From Nostoc sp. UHCC 0302 (GTDB lineage Bacteria; Cyanobacteriota; Cyanobacteriia; Cyanobacteriales; Nostocaceae), in NCBI RefSeq assembly GCF_038096175.1, contig NZ_CP151099.1, positions 5,003,484 through 5,067,483 on the forward strand: a stretch of 64,000 nucleotides of DNA, read 5' to 3'. Under the pieces are notes generated by a model. It was given only the letters and a program-made list of their open reading frames with translations. It made no database searches and was not told the DNA's origin. The translations under genes and the position numbers were made by a program. Below, piece after piece: positions 1 through 8,690 of the stretch (position 1 is the stretch's first letter; each line of letters starts with the position of its first letter).

Positions 1-1
1 G

Positions 2-289
2 CTAAGTGCCTGCGAAACCGGTCTGGGTAAAGAAGTTAAAGGAGAAGGGCTAGTGGGGTTGACAAGAGGATTAATGTATGCAGGTGCAGCGCGGGTGGTA
101 GTGTCTTTATGGAGTGTTGATGATGAAGCGACATCTTTATTGATGAGCCAATTTTACAGCCAAATGTTGCAGCAAGGGAAAACTCCGGCTGCTGCCCTCA
201 GAGCCGCACAACTAAAAATGTGGGAACAAGAAAAGTGGCGTAACCCCTATTCTTGGTCGGCTTTTACCCTGCTGGGTGAGTGGCGGTGA
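2..289 (+). CDS. CHAT-domain protein, C-terminal part (5' truncated by window edge)
   Basis: The open frame runs in from the left edge with no start codon and ends at TGA 287-289. It reads [12 protein letters not shown] and then [13 protein letters not shown], the signature of the C-terminal half of CHAT domains (caspase-like proteases, clan CD). The Cys of SACETG is the expected nucleophile; the catalytic His would lie upstream, outside the window. In cyanobacteria CHAT domains usually follow TPR repeats, but that part is not visible, so the full architecture is unknown. The last residues ([11 protein letters not shown]) match a normal CHAT C-terminus, so the 3' end is intact. Confidence 0.85.
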   Translation, partial: LSACETGLGKEVKGEGLVGLTRGLMYAGAARVVVSLWSVDDEATSLLMSQFYSQMLQQGKTPAAALRAAQLKMWEQEKWRNPYSWSAFTLLGEWR

Positions 290-385
290 ACGTTGTAACC
301 CCTTTTCAAACCTCTCCCGCACAGGGCTACAGTGTACACACAAATCTTTTAGACTTGCTGCATAACGTAGGCTAAGTTAATTTTT

Positions 386-585
386 GCAGGTCAATGCAAC
401 AAAGATGCAAGTCGATACAACAAAGGTGCAGGTCGATACAACAAAGGTGCAGCTCAATGCAATAAAGGTGCAGCTCAATGCAATAAAGGTGCAGGTCAAC
501 GCAATAAAGGTGCAGGTCAACGCAATAAAGGTGCAGGTCAACGCAACAAAGGTACAGGTCGATGCAATAAAGGTGCAGGTCAAAA
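386..585. repeat. 21-bp tandem repeat array, about 9.5 units
   Basis: Nine consecutive 21-bp units, plus a partial tenth, have the consensus gcaggtcaaygcaayaaaggt, with boundaries at 386, 407, 428, 449, 470, 491, 512, 533, 554 and 575. Because 21 is a multiple of three, the array stays open in several frames on both strands and would encode 7-residue repeats of the type VQVNAIK. No ribosome binding site or conserved flanking protein supports translation. It lies between the CHAT gene and a protease gene. Confidence 0.85.
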
Positions 586-633
586 GACTTGTGTATATAC
601 CGTAGCTTCCCTACTAGTTAAGTAGCGAATATC

Positions 634-707
634 GTAGGTTGGGTTGAGGAACGAAACCCAACAAACTCCCGAAAATGTTGGGTTTCACTTTGTTCAACCC
701 AACCTAC
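634..707. repeat. 74-bp palindromic dispersed repeat with 14-bp terminal inverted repeats
   Basis: gtaggttgggttga (634-647) is the exact reverse complement of tcaacccaacctac (694-707). A second inner pair, aacccaaca / tgttgggtt, extends the fold. This has the form of a small non-autonomous, MITE-like palindrome. No coding capacity. Confidence 0.8.
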
Positions 708-739
708 TTTAAGACAAAATTTATTAGGAGTGATTTCTC

Positions 740-1690
740 ATGAAAAGCATATTTACATCCAGACAATTTATTCTTCCCTGCATAGCAACAATTGGGGTAG
801 GAATTTTGGGGTTTTGGGCTTCAGTTTCAGCCAAACCACAAACCCCACCCAGGTTTACCAAAGTTGAAAATCCCGGAGAATTTAAACTAGAAGGAAAAGG
901 GGAGCCTTCGGTGCTAAATCAGAAAGAAAAACTCCCCGGAGAAGAACGAGCAATTATTGGTTCAGATGACCGTATCCCCATGACTAGCAGAGACTACCCT
1001 TGGTCAGCCATTGGTAAAATCGAGGGGATAGGTGCTGATGGTGGCGGCTACAGTTGCACGGGAACGTTGATTGCTGAAGACGTTGTTTTGACAAATGCTC
1101 ACTGTGTCATTAACCCGGAAACCCAAAAAGTTAGTCAAGCGATGCCTACGGCGAGCTTCGCTAACGCATTTGAGCCAAACTTAGTTAATGGTGTCGTCAA
1201 AAGTAAAGCTGATATAGCCTACGCCACTAATGTTTATTACGGCACAGACTTTAAAAATGGCACATTAGCCGATTATGCAAACGACTGGGCGATTTTGAAG
1301 CTCAACAAGCCTATCGGTAAAAAATATGGTTATTTGGGCTGGAAATCCCTACCATCTTCTACTCTTGTTGGAGATATAAAAAAATTCGCCTTAGTCGGCT
1401 ATTCTGGTGATTTTCCTAACCCCAAGAAAAAAGGTTATGAAAATTTAACTGCTGGTGAAAGCATGACTGCTGGCGTTCACCTGCGATGCAGTATCCTCCG
1501 CCGTCAGGATAATTTGTTGTACCACAACTGTGATACTAATCACGGTGCTTCTGGAGGTGCAATTATCAGTAACATAAACGGCAAGTATTATATTTTAGCG
1601 CTCCACTCCGGCTCAAACGAGGTGAATGGATTGCTGTTGAACCGTGCGGTGGAAATGTCTCGCTTGGATGAATGGTTGCAACGGAATTAA
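740..1690 (+). CDS. trypsin-like (S1/V8-type) serine protease, exported
   Basis: The 316-residue protein has an N-terminal hydrophobic segment (about residues 10-30) that looks like a signal peptide or anchor. The chymotrypsin-fold triad is visible: His121 in VLTNAHCV, Asp182 in NDWAILKL and Ser271 in HGASGGAI. Such proteins are periplasmic or secreted peptidases, close to V8/glutamyl endopeptidases. The start has a good site (ttaggagtgatttctc ATG). Residues 135-143 (MPTASFANA) are encoded by a dispersed repeat (1141-1169) inserted in frame between His and Asp, probably in a surface loop. Substrate unknown. Confidence 0.85.
   Translation: MKSIFTSRQFILPCIATIGVGILGFWASVSAKPQTPPRFTKVENPGEFKLEGKGEPSVLNQKEKLPGEERAIIGSDDRIPMTSRDYPWSAIGKIEGIGADGGGYSCTGTLIAEDVVLTNAHCVINPETQKVSQAMPTASFANAFEPNLVNGVVKSKADIAYATNVYYGTDFKNGTLADYANDWAILKLNKPIGKKYGYLGWKSLPSSTLVGDIKKFALVGYSGDFPNPKKKGYENLTAGESMTAGVHLRCSILRRQDNLLYHNCDTNHGASGGAIISNINGKYYILALHSGSNEVNGLLLNRAVEMSRLDEWLQRN
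1141..1169 (+). repeat. REP-like repeat inserted inside the protease gene
   Basis: gatgcctacggcgagcttcg plus ctaacgcat closely resembles the repeat at 59169-59199 (gcctccggcaggcttcgcca). It is read through in frame as MPTASFANA. Both copies interrupt protein-family sequence without breaking the frame. Confidence 0.6.
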
Positions 1691-1743
1691 GGAAGTACCA
1701 AGCCTAATAACTATATGCTGACTATTCTTGCTGCTTGCTTGTT

Positions 1744-1909
1744 CCATTAGATTATGATGATCCCCATCCCGATGCTTCTGAAGTGTTGTTACTGATTGAA
1801 ATAGCTGATTCGGGTCTCAAGTATGATCGAGAAGTCAAAGCGATCGCAATTCGGGAATTATTGCGAAAAGTCGAGGCAGTTTGAAACCGAAGCAACTGAA
1901 AATGAATAG
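1744..1909 (+). pseudogene. Uma2-family (DUF820) endonuclease remnant
   Basis: Without any start codon, the + strand reads PLDYDDPHPDASEVLLLIEI and then ADSGLKYDREVKAIAI, the core of the Uma2/DUF820 PD-(D/E)XK fold, to a TGA at 1882-1884. In a shifted frame the next bases read FETEATENE-stop (1880-1909), nearly identical to the end of the intact Uma2 gene at 59733-60314 (QFETEATEN). The 5' end is missing and there is an internal deletion with a frameshift. The remaining 1691-1996 intergenic sequence holds nothing else recognisable. Confidence 0.7.
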
Positions 1910-1996
1910 ATGATCGCATTTATCAAATTAATCCTCAGCATAGCAATTAGTTTAACAAAGGCGATCGCTCACAGCTATAAAAATTAATGATGAGCG

Positions 1997-2542
1997 TTAG
2001 GCTGATGCACCATCTTTAAAGTTAGTCTCATTTTCGATTAATTTAAAAAATTGTAAAATCTGTTCAGTTGATCGAATGTGATAAACACTTTTCATGCTTC
2101 GAGTCTGCTCGATATACTCACGATATTTTGGGGTCAAATATTTGTGACATAACCAAAGCACGCGGTAGCTACTAAGCGAACTCTTCAATATTGGACTTTT
2201 TTCTGGCCAGCCTTGTGGCGGTTTAAAGTAACCTGTGAATAATCGTTTAGTTACCCACCAAAAATGTATATATAGTGGTAGATCGACAAAAACCAGAGTA
2301 TCCGCTTCGTTCAGTCGTAGCCAGAGGGTTTCTATACAACCAAACCCGTCAATAATCCATCGATCACTAACTAAAATTTGCTGATGGGCGTGCTTATAAT
2401 CTTCATGTGGAATCGGATTGCCTCCTGATTGATATTGAATCTTGTCCAAGACGTGAAGTGGCAAACCAGTGATTTGGGATAATCTCTTGCTGAGAGTTGA
2501 TTTACCGCCTCCAGCATTGCCAAACACCGCGACTTTTTTCAT
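1997..2542 (-). CDS. P-loop small kinase, adenylate kinase/FlaR-like
   Basis: The 181-residue protein begins MKKVAVFGNAGGGKSTLSKR, a Walker A loop at residues 7-15. HVLDKIQY and the pattern DRWIIDGFG follow, as in small nucleoside kinases annotated as topology-modulation (FlaR) or adenylate-kinase-related proteins. DTLVFVDLP is the probable Walker B strand. The ATG at 2542 is preceded by GGAG at good spacing. The true substrate is not predictable from sequence; the family name does not imply a confirmed role in DNA topology. Confidence 0.7.
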   Translation of the reverse strand: MKKVAVFGNAGGGKSTLSKRLSQITGLPLHVLDKIQYQSGGNPIPHEDYKHAHQQILVSDRWIIDGFGCIETLWLRLNEADTLVFVDLPLYIHFWWVTKRLFTGYFKPPQGWPEKSPILKSSLSSYRVLWLCHKYLTPKYREYIEQTRSMKSVYHIRSTEQILQFFKLIENETNFKDGASA

Positions 2543-2756
2543 CGCTACTCTCCTTTTAGTGCAATTAAGTCACCTCATAGACTAATTGATTTGATTGAAT
2601 GTCTGTGACTTTTTGAGTATCAGCAACTGTTTTTTTAAATCCAGGATAAGGTCTGAGGATTGAATTAACCGTAATTTCAAGATAAACGATTCTGCATAGT
2701 AGCGATCGCAGTTGAACACTGCATTGATGGCGATCGTCTAAGCAAGATAAAACGTT

Positions 2757-3377
2757 CTATACCCATCCTCGCAATTTTTTGTGTACCTGCGCTAAATACC
2801 ACATATAATCATCAATTTTATAATTATCAGCAGCCTTAACTATATAATTTTTAGCTAAATCAAGATTATTTTCAGCTTCGTAATACAATCCTAAGTAAAG
2901 ATGACTATAAAAATTTCCCTTTATCCCTTCTAACTGACCAACATTTAAAACATCATTTGGCGTACAAGTGCCTGCAAACAAATTGTATACAATTTGCATG
3001 AAGTGCCGAGGGTCATTTTTCACAGTTAATAGAGAATTACGTGCTTCTTTCGCACCAACTAAACGCGCCATGCAGAGATATCGCCATACTGTTTCTTCTA
3101 CATCTTGGGCGTTCACTGTCAAATCTATCTCAAACTGTTGAACGCCTTCAGCAAATCTTTCTACATAATAGTACGATAATCCACGTTGCCATAGATAGGG
3201 TTTTAGACGCTCATCTAGCTGTTCTGCTGTGTCAAAATCTTGAATAGATTCATCAATTTTGGCAAGCTGAAAATAAACCATACCTCGGCGAATGTAAGCA
3301 TTGGGATTTTGCGGCTGATTGCAAATAACTTCGTGCCACTGCTTAAGTTGAGCTTCCAGAGAATTTGAAAAAAACAT
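2757..3377 (-). CDS. TPR-repeat protein
   Basis: The 206-residue protein has TPR-like helices: NAYIRRGMVYFQLAKIDESI at about residues 25-45, then LWQRGLSYYYVERFAEGVQQ, and a C-terminal pair ending in YMWYLAQVHKKL. There is no signal peptide or catalytic motif. Cyanobacterial proteins of this kind (TPR, about 200 aa, ending in HKKLRG) resemble chloroplast-type TPR proteins of unknown function. It probably mediates protein-protein contacts. Confidence 0.65.
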   Translation of the reverse strand: MFFSNSLEAQLKQWHEVICNQPQNPNAYIRRGMVYFQLAKIDESIQDFDTAEQLDERLKPYLWQRGLSYYYVERFAEGVQQFEIDLTVNAQDVEETVWRYLCMARLVGAKEARNSLLTVKNDPRHFMQIVYNLFAGTCTPNDVLNVGQLEGIKGNFYSHLYLGLYYEAENNLDLAKNYIVKAADNYKIDDYMWYLAQVHKKLRGWV

Positions 3378-3455
3378 AAGCTTGCTAAGTTGATGTGCAT
3401 TGTACTTGCATATTGTCAGCCTTGGGCTGAATACGTCAATCTCTGTGCTAGTAGC

Positions 3456-3797
3456 TCACATATTTTGTGGATCAATTCTCTTAGCTTGCAATAGTACTAA
3501 CAAATCTTGATAGCGCTGTCGTTCCTGTTCTAATTGGAGGAGTGTGGTTTCTTTCTCTTGTCGTTCTTGCTCAGCGCGTTGGTGTTCCTGTTCAGCGCGT
3601 TGGCGCTCTTGCTCAGCGCGTTGACGTTCCTGTTCTCGTTCTTGATCTAGTTCCACAGATGTGAGAAACTTTCGCCCATCAGGATAATAAATTTCTAGAG
3701 TATTTGGTGTAAGTTCAAAACGTATACCCAGGCGCGGACTTAACCAGCCATTTATCTCTTCAATTACTTCCAATTTTGGGGAGTTGCGCTTATACAT
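3456..3797 (-). pseudogene. Uma2-family protein C-terminal fragment with Glu/Gln/Arg coiled coil
   Basis: The 113-residue frame begins KLEVIEEINGWLSPRLGIRF, followed by a tail of repeated EQERQRA units that should form a coiled coil. This is the C-terminal half of the common cyanobacterial Uma2/DUF820 proteins that end in such a tail. The N-terminal catalytic half (with the PD-(D/E)XK acidic residues) is absent, so nuclease activity is not expected. It may still be expressed as a short coiled-coil peptide; an ATG is present at 3797. Confidence 0.65.
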
Positions 3798-3852
3798 CCA
3801 GTTTAGAAGACAGCAAAGTTAAAAAATATAAATTTGAAAAGATTGAATACAA

Positions 3853-4494
3853 CTACACAAGACACCAATTTTGGACATGAGAAATTAATTCGGGAAAGAA
3901 CTCTTGAAAATCATCCTCAAATGCATCATAGTGTGTTGTAAGTTCGCTAACAGCTGGGGTTAATGGCGTAGCCCGCACTTCTCTACGAGACGCTCCGCGA
4001 ACGGCAAAGCTCGATGGCCGTCGTAGACATCGCATCGATAGCCGTTTTGATATCCTTTCCAAAGTATTTTCTACACCAGCTACGTTGCGGTAAGCTCCTA
4101 ACCAGTCTTCAACTGCCATACGAGTAATCATTTCAGTAACTGTCACAGGTATTTCACCTTGATAGGCTTGAAACGACTTGTATATCTTTGCTGTAAACTC
4201 ATCAAGAGACACATGGGAATACTCTGACCAGTTCTTTGCCAAGTAGTGGTCGTAAAAAACATCCACGAGTACTCCCGCAAATCGTCTGTAGCTTGGATTG
4301 ATGCGGTCTTTACTTCTTTGCACAACTATATGACTGTCGGTAAACTTGTCAATAACTAGATGACATTTAATTCCGTGCTGGATATTTGAGTTCAATTCTT
4401 CGCGAACTGTCCCCTTTACAATGTCAGCAAGCAGATTACCTAACCTACTCTCAACATCCGCTTCAGATAATAATAAATGGGCTAACCAGTTCAT
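3853..4494 (-). CDS. acyl carrier protein phosphodiesterase (AcpH) homologue with in-frame repeat insertion
   Basis: MNWLAHLLLS is the typical N-terminus of the AcpH/DUF479 family, so the ATG at 4494 was chosen over an upstream start 14 codons earlier. GNLLADIVKG, HLVIDKFTDSH and FAGVLVDVFYDHYLA supply the conserved Asp/His residues of this HD-like metal enzyme, which removes phosphopantetheine from acyl carrier protein. About 24 residues (MRCLRRPSSFAVRGASRREV onward) have no family counterpart and correspond to a dispersed repeat at about 3964-4035. The frame is kept. Whether the enzyme tolerates the insertion is unknown. Confidence 0.75.
   Translation of the reverse strand: MNWLAHLLLSEADVESRLGNLLADIVKGTVREELNSNIQHGIKCHLVIDKFTDSHIVVQRSKDRINPSYRRFAGVLVDVFYDHYLAKNWSEYSHVSLDEFTAKIYKSFQAYQGEIPVTVTEMITRMAVEDWLGAYRNVAGVENTLERISKRLSMRCLRRPSSFAVRGASRREVRATPLTPAVSELTTHYDAFEDDFQEFFPELISHVQNWCLV
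3964..4035. repeat. 72-bp dispersed repeat inserted in the AcpH homologue
   Basis: The stretch contains ctctacgagacgctccgcga, a motif shared with dispersed repeats of Nostocales, with short internal inverted pieces. Its length is a multiple of three, and on the minus strand it adds about 24 Arg/Ser-rich residues between RISKRLS and LTPAVSEL. Confidence 0.55.
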
Positions 4495-4759
4495 TGTGAC
4501 AATACATCTAGCTAACTGCTCGGCAAAGTTACCCAAAGCAGTGCAATAAAACTATTTTACTAAATCATCAGCACAGTAAAAAAATCCATATTGGATGTGA
4601 TGAAACTATAGCAAGAACAATTTTTAATCACAAACCGCAGTCGCGTAGTCATAAATGTGCATCAAACGACGGAACGCAAATCTATCCACGAGGTAGAAGA
4701 AATAATACTTATAATTCGGTAATTTAAGGCTAGTTCCGCTCTAATTAGGAAAAAAATCG

Positions 4760-5479
4760 GTGGTTCCAATCAGAGACAATAATCCCATACGAATCACGCC
4801 TTATGTGACTTATGGGCTGATTGCTGCAAATGTCCTCGCTTTTCTTTATGAGGCAAATCTTCCCCCCCAAGCATTAAACGGGTTTTTACGGCTTGCGGCT
4901 GTAGTCCCGCAAGAACTCACCTTAAGTTTTGCTGGTGTATCTCTACATCAACCAGTGCCAGAGTGGGCAACTTTGATTACATCTCAGTTTCTGCACGGCG
5001 GTTTTTTGCACCTAGCTGGCAATATGTTGTTTCTCTGGATTTTTGGCAACAACATTGAAGATAAGTTAGGTCATGCCAAATATTTGCTTTTTTACATATC
5101 CTGCGGTGTCTTGGCATCGTTAGCACAGTGGTACTTCGCCCAGAATTCTAACATTCCTTCTTTGGGTGCAAGTGGTGCGATCGCTGGAGTCATGGGAGCA
5201 TATATTCTCCGCTTTCCCAACGCCGAAGTTCTCGGCGTAGTCCCTTTAGGCTTCTTCTTCCCTACTTTCCGCGTTCCGGCATACTTCTTTTTAGGATTCT
5301 GGTTTCTCCAACAAGCCTTCTACGGACTTGCCAGTTTAGAAACACCCACGAACATTAGTATGGAAAGTGGCGGTATTGCTTACTGGGCCCATGCAGGCGG
5401 TTTCTTGTTTGGAGCGATTCTCGGCCCGCTATTGGGTTTATTTAATGATAAATCTCAAGAAGAATCTTGGTACAGGTAG
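4760..5479 (+). CDS. rhomboid-family intramembrane serine protease (copy 1)
   Basis: The 239-residue membrane protein has six or seven hydrophobic segments. It has the rhomboid motifs: HGGFLHLAGNML after the first helix (HxxxN-type oxyanion segment), catalytic Ser138 in GASGAIAG and catalytic His211 in AYWAHAGGF. It should cleave transmembrane substrates in the membrane. The start is GTG at 4760 with AGGAA upstream. A second rhomboid follows 63 bp downstream on the same strand; the two share most motif residues and look like a tandem duplication. Native substrate unknown. Confidence 0.88.
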   Translation: MVPIRDNNPIRITPYVTYGLIAANVLAFLYEANLPPQALNGFLRLAAVVPQELTLSFAGVSLHQPVPEWATLITSQFLHGGFLHLAGNMLFLWIFGNNIEDKLGHAKYLLFYISCGVLASLAQWYFAQNSNIPSLGASGAIAGVMGAYILRFPNAEVLGVVPLGFFFPTFRVPAYFFLGFWFLQQAFYGLASLETPTNISMESGGIAYWAHAGGFLFGAILGPLLGLFNDKSQEESWYR

Positions 5480-5542
5480 TTACTTATCAACTGCCACGAC
5501 ACAGGCTATATTGCAGTTAATGGTAAATTCACAAAAACACCT

Positions 5543-6214
5543 GTGTTTCCCCTCTACGACGAAAATCCGACGCGAACCACCCCGTATTTTACTTACGGGT
5601 TGATTGGGATGAATATTTTAGTTTTTCTTCATGAAGTCAGTCTGTCTAATGAACAATTAGAACAGTTTTTGCAGTTGTATGCTGTAATCCCACGAGAGTT
5701 AACCACCAACTTAACCGGAGAATGGGCGACATTATTTACGTCGCAATTTTTACACGGTGGTTGGTGGCACTTAATATCAAATATGGTATTTCTCTGGGTT
5801 TTTGGCAACAATATAGAAGACCGCTTAGGACATTTTAAATATCTAATTTTTTATTTGGCGTGCGGCGCTTTAGCTGCCTCATGCCAATGGTTTATTGGTA
5901 TGAATTCTGCTATTCCTTCATTAGGGGCAAGTGGTGCAATTTCTGGTGTTCTGGGCGCGTATATTATTCGTTTCCCCCATGCTAGAGTTACCACTTTAAT
6001 TTTCTTAGGTTTTTTCGTGACTACAATCAGTGTTCCAGCACTAATCATTATCGGGCTTTTCTTCGTGCAGAATGTGATATCTGGTCTTGCCAGCTTGCAA
6101 GCTGCTGCTAACATGAGTGTTGAATCAGGCGGAGTTGCTTACTGGGCGCACATCGGCGGCTTTGTTTTCGGGATAATTCTCGCGCCTTTATTTGGGTTGT
6201 TTAGGCAGGACTGA
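5543..6214 (+). CDS. rhomboid-family intramembrane serine protease (copy 2)
   Basis: The 223-residue protein is a close relative of the preceding gene. Ser130 in GASGAISG and His203 in AYWAHIGGF form the dyad, and HGGWWHLISNM is the loop motif. The likely start is GTG at 5543 (MFPLYDENPTRTTPYFTYG aligns with the N-terminus of copy 1). It lacks an insertion of about eight residues that copy 1 has around residues 57-65. The pair is probably co-transcribed. Confidence 0.88.
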   Translation: MFPLYDENPTRTTPYFTYGLIGMNILVFLHEVSLSNEQLEQFLQLYAVIPRELTTNLTGEWATLFTSQFLHGGWWHLISNMVFLWVFGNNIEDRLGHFKYLIFYLACGALAASCQWFIGMNSAIPSLGASGAISGVLGAYIIRFPHARVTTLIFLGFFVTTISVPALIIIGLFFVQNVISGLASLQAAANMSVESGGVAYWAHIGGFVFGIILAPLFGLFRQD

Positions 6215-6307
6215 TGGGGAGTAGGGGAGATGAGGAGCAGGGGAAAAATAACTTCCTTATCCCCTTCACTCAGAACTCAGCACTCTCAATGCCCGATGCC
6301 CATTGCC

Positions 6308-8488
6308 TTAGTTATTATTATTAACACCAGCTGACACTTCTTCAGCTTCGGCTTCTATGTCACGCGAAGATGTTGGCGATTGTATAACTGTTTCAGGTAC
6401 AGTAACTATAATGTCAGTACCATTGATAATTGCTCCTAACAATCCCAACTCAGATTCAACCAATTGATCAATAGCTTCACCAAACATATTTTCTTGTGTA
6501 TAATTTGGTCGTGCTACCAACACTATACCATCACTATAAGGTTGAATTAACAAAGCATCATTGGATAAACTTAGAGAATTAGTATCTAAAATTACTAAAT
6601 CATAGCGTTGACGTACATCTTCTATGAGCCGTCGCATTTCGCTCGATTCAAGAACAGCAGCAGATTGACGTACAGGCCCAGGACTAGGAAGAATATATAA
6701 ATTTTCTACATCAGGTACTAAGCGGATACATTCACTCAAGCTAGCGTAATAATGCAGAGGTTCAATAATTGCATCGGGGTCAGAAGTAACCTTGAGGGAA
6801 GTACAACGGGAAGGCGATCGCAAATCTGTTTCAATAATTAAGGTTCTTTTGCCTGCACGCGCAGAAGCTATCCCCAAGTTATAAGCACTTGTCGTCTTAC
6901 CTTCTTGGCTACTCGTGCTAGTAATTAAAACTACCTTTAAGTCTCTACCACCAATTCGGCGTAAATTGCTCCGAAACTTCTCTAAAAATTCTAAATAAGG
7001 TGAATCCTGCGAAAGTACTACTGGCAATGCTTCCAGCCCCAAATCATCAACTGGCATTAAAGGTAATTCTCCCAGCAGTGGCACTTCTCTTTGCTTGAGG
7101 GTTTCGCGGATATCCTCTTTGGTTTTGTAAGTACCTTCCAGTGACCCTAACAAAAATATTACCCCGCCACCAACGACTAAACCCAAGAAACCACCCACAG
7201 CCAAAGTAACAGGTACGCTCTTAGGGGGTTTGATATCAGCGATGACTGAAGGTAGTCTGGCAACACTAAGGCTACTAATGGTTTCTGCTTCTGCGGTTTT
7301 AGAATCGGTTAGCTTGGCCTGCATTTGGTCATAAACTGCTTTTTTGAGTCCAACTTCCTGTTCTAGACGCGATCGCTCTAATTGCTTATTCGGTATAAGA
7401 GAATATTCCTGCCGTAGTCGCGCCTCTTGCTGGATTTCCTGGGCTAGTTGTTGTTGCAGTGTCTCACGTTGGGTTTGCAAAGACACCATCTGGTTTGCCA
7501 GTTCCTGGCGTGCTGGGTCTAAGCTGCTTTGGGTGCGAATACCTGTAACATTGCCTCGCAGCGGGGCTGCTATCCCACCACCACCTAATACCTCAGCTGC
7601 TCGCTGTTGTAGTAATTCCTCAGCAGCTTGTTTCTGACGTTGCAACTGAATCATTGTCGGGTGTTCGGGACGTAAATCTTTCCTGAGAACGGCGATTTGC
7701 GACTCAGCTTGATAAATTTGCGATCGCAAACTAGCAATAATTGGATCAGCACTCAAAGCAGAAGAAACATAAGCCTGTCCAACATTTAAACCCAACTTAC
7801 CTTGTAAACTACGAATCTGGGCATCAAGCCCAGAAACAGTCAGTTGAATTTGCCGTTGCAGATTTTGGCTAGCAGTAATACCGTTGAGCAAACTGCCGTT
7901 CTCCGCTGCTAATATTGCTGTACGCTCGATGCGATCATATTGTTCCAGCTTTTTCTCAGCAGCTTGTAATTCTTGCTTAGCTTGTGGTGAACGTTCGTTA
8001 ATTTTTTGAATAATTGCTTTTAATCGCCCAGTATTAATATCACCACTCAGCTTGATCATAGCTTGCATTAACTCGACCACTATCTCTGTAGCTCGCTTAG
8101 GGTCTGTATCCTTATATTTCAGTTCCAGGATTGTGGATTCTAATTCTCCAGTCCGAGGATTTTTTTTAGGTACAGTCAGAGCTACATTTGCACCAAGCAG
8201 TTTCGCTTTAACATTTACTTTCGCAGCTACAGTTTCAATTATCGAGTCTGACAGCAAAACTTGTTCATTAAGTTCTTTTCCTTGCTGCTGAATTTCAGTA
8301 CCAGTCGCAGAAAAAGAAACTGGCGGGCCAGAATAGGTAAGTGCGGCAGATGCTACATAGGTGGCGGGTGGTTCTGGTTGCACAGCTACCACTGTTGACC
8401 CCGCTACAACTAAAGCAAAACTAGCTAATCCAATCCATTTGTACTTCTCAAAAGCAATAAGATAGCGCTTAACAATTGGTGGGGTCAT
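6308..8488 (-). CDS. Wzc-like polysaccharide co-polymerase / BY-kinase
   Basis: The 726-residue inner-membrane protein has a transmembrane helix at about 17-36, a long periplasmic coiled-coil Wzz region, a second helix at about 428-453 (GGFLGLVVGGGVIFLLGSLE) and a cytoplasmic ATPase. The Walker A loop is SSQEGKTTSAYNLG (about residue 527), A' is LIIETDLR (the first Asp of the usual DxD is Glu) and Walker B is VILDTNS. The family controls chain length and export of exopolysaccharide by cycles of tyrosine phosphorylation. The C-terminus (VSAGVNNNN) lacks the Tyr cluster that normally is the autophosphorylation target. Last gene of the minus-strand EPS/exosortase cluster. Confidence 0.85.
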   Translation of the reverse strand: MTPPIVKRYLIAFEKYKWIGLASFALVVAGSTVVAVQPEPPATYVASAALTYSGPPVSFSATGTEIQQQGKELNEQVLLSDSIIETVAAKVNVKAKLLGANVALTVPKKNPRTGELESTILELKYKDTDPKRATEIVVELMQAMIKLSGDINTGRLKAIIQKINERSPQAKQELQAAEKKLEQYDRIERTAILAAENGSLLNGITASQNLQRQIQLTVSGLDAQIRSLQGKLGLNVGQAYVSSALSADPIIASLRSQIYQAESQIAVLRKDLRPEHPTMIQLQRQKQAAEELLQQRAAEVLGGGGIAAPLRGNVTGIRTQSSLDPARQELANQMVSLQTQRETLQQQLAQEIQQEARLRQEYSLIPNKQLERSRLEQEVGLKKAVYDQMQAKLTDSKTAEAETISSLSVARLPSVIADIKPPKSVPVTLAVGGFLGLVVGGGVIFLLGSLEGTYKTKEDIRETLKQREVPLLGELPLMPVDDLGLEALPVVLSQDSPYLEFLEKFRSNLRRIGGRDLKVVLITSTSSQEGKTTSAYNLGIASARAGKRTLIIETDLRSPSRCTSLKVTSDPDAIIEPLHYYASLSECIRLVPDVENLYILPSPGPVRQSAAVLESSEMRRLIEDVRQRYDLVILDTNSLSLSNDALLIQPYSDGIVLVARPNYTQENMFGEAIDQLVESELGLLGAIINGTDIIVTVPETVIQSPTSSRDIEAEAEEVSAGVNNNN

Positions 8489-8607
8489 GGCAGATGCATC
8501 TAGTTAGTTATTTGTTATTTGTCATTAGTCATTTGTCACTTGTACTGAGCGAAGTCGAAGTATTTGTCACTCCCTAATCTCTCCGTTCGCCTTGGTCTGT
8601 GATAGGA

Positions 8608-8645
8608 GAAGTTCTGAACCGCGGCTTCTGGCGATCAGACTTCTC
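8608..8645. repeat. dispersed repeat, related to 54245-54284
   Basis: gaagttctgaaccgcggctt plus ctggcgatcagacttctc is the imperfect reverse complement of the sequence at 54245-54284 upstream of nifH. It lies in the gap between the Wza-like and Wzc-like genes and contains inverted segments able to fold. Confidence 0.5.
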
Positions 8646-8690
8646 TCCTCATCCACTATCTAGCAACAACAGGCGAAAAGGTGAGAGTCA

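Noticed and set aside
377-605. Open frames on both strands across the 21-bp array
   Set aside because: They arise because the period is divisible by three; no ribosome site or conserved protein supports them.
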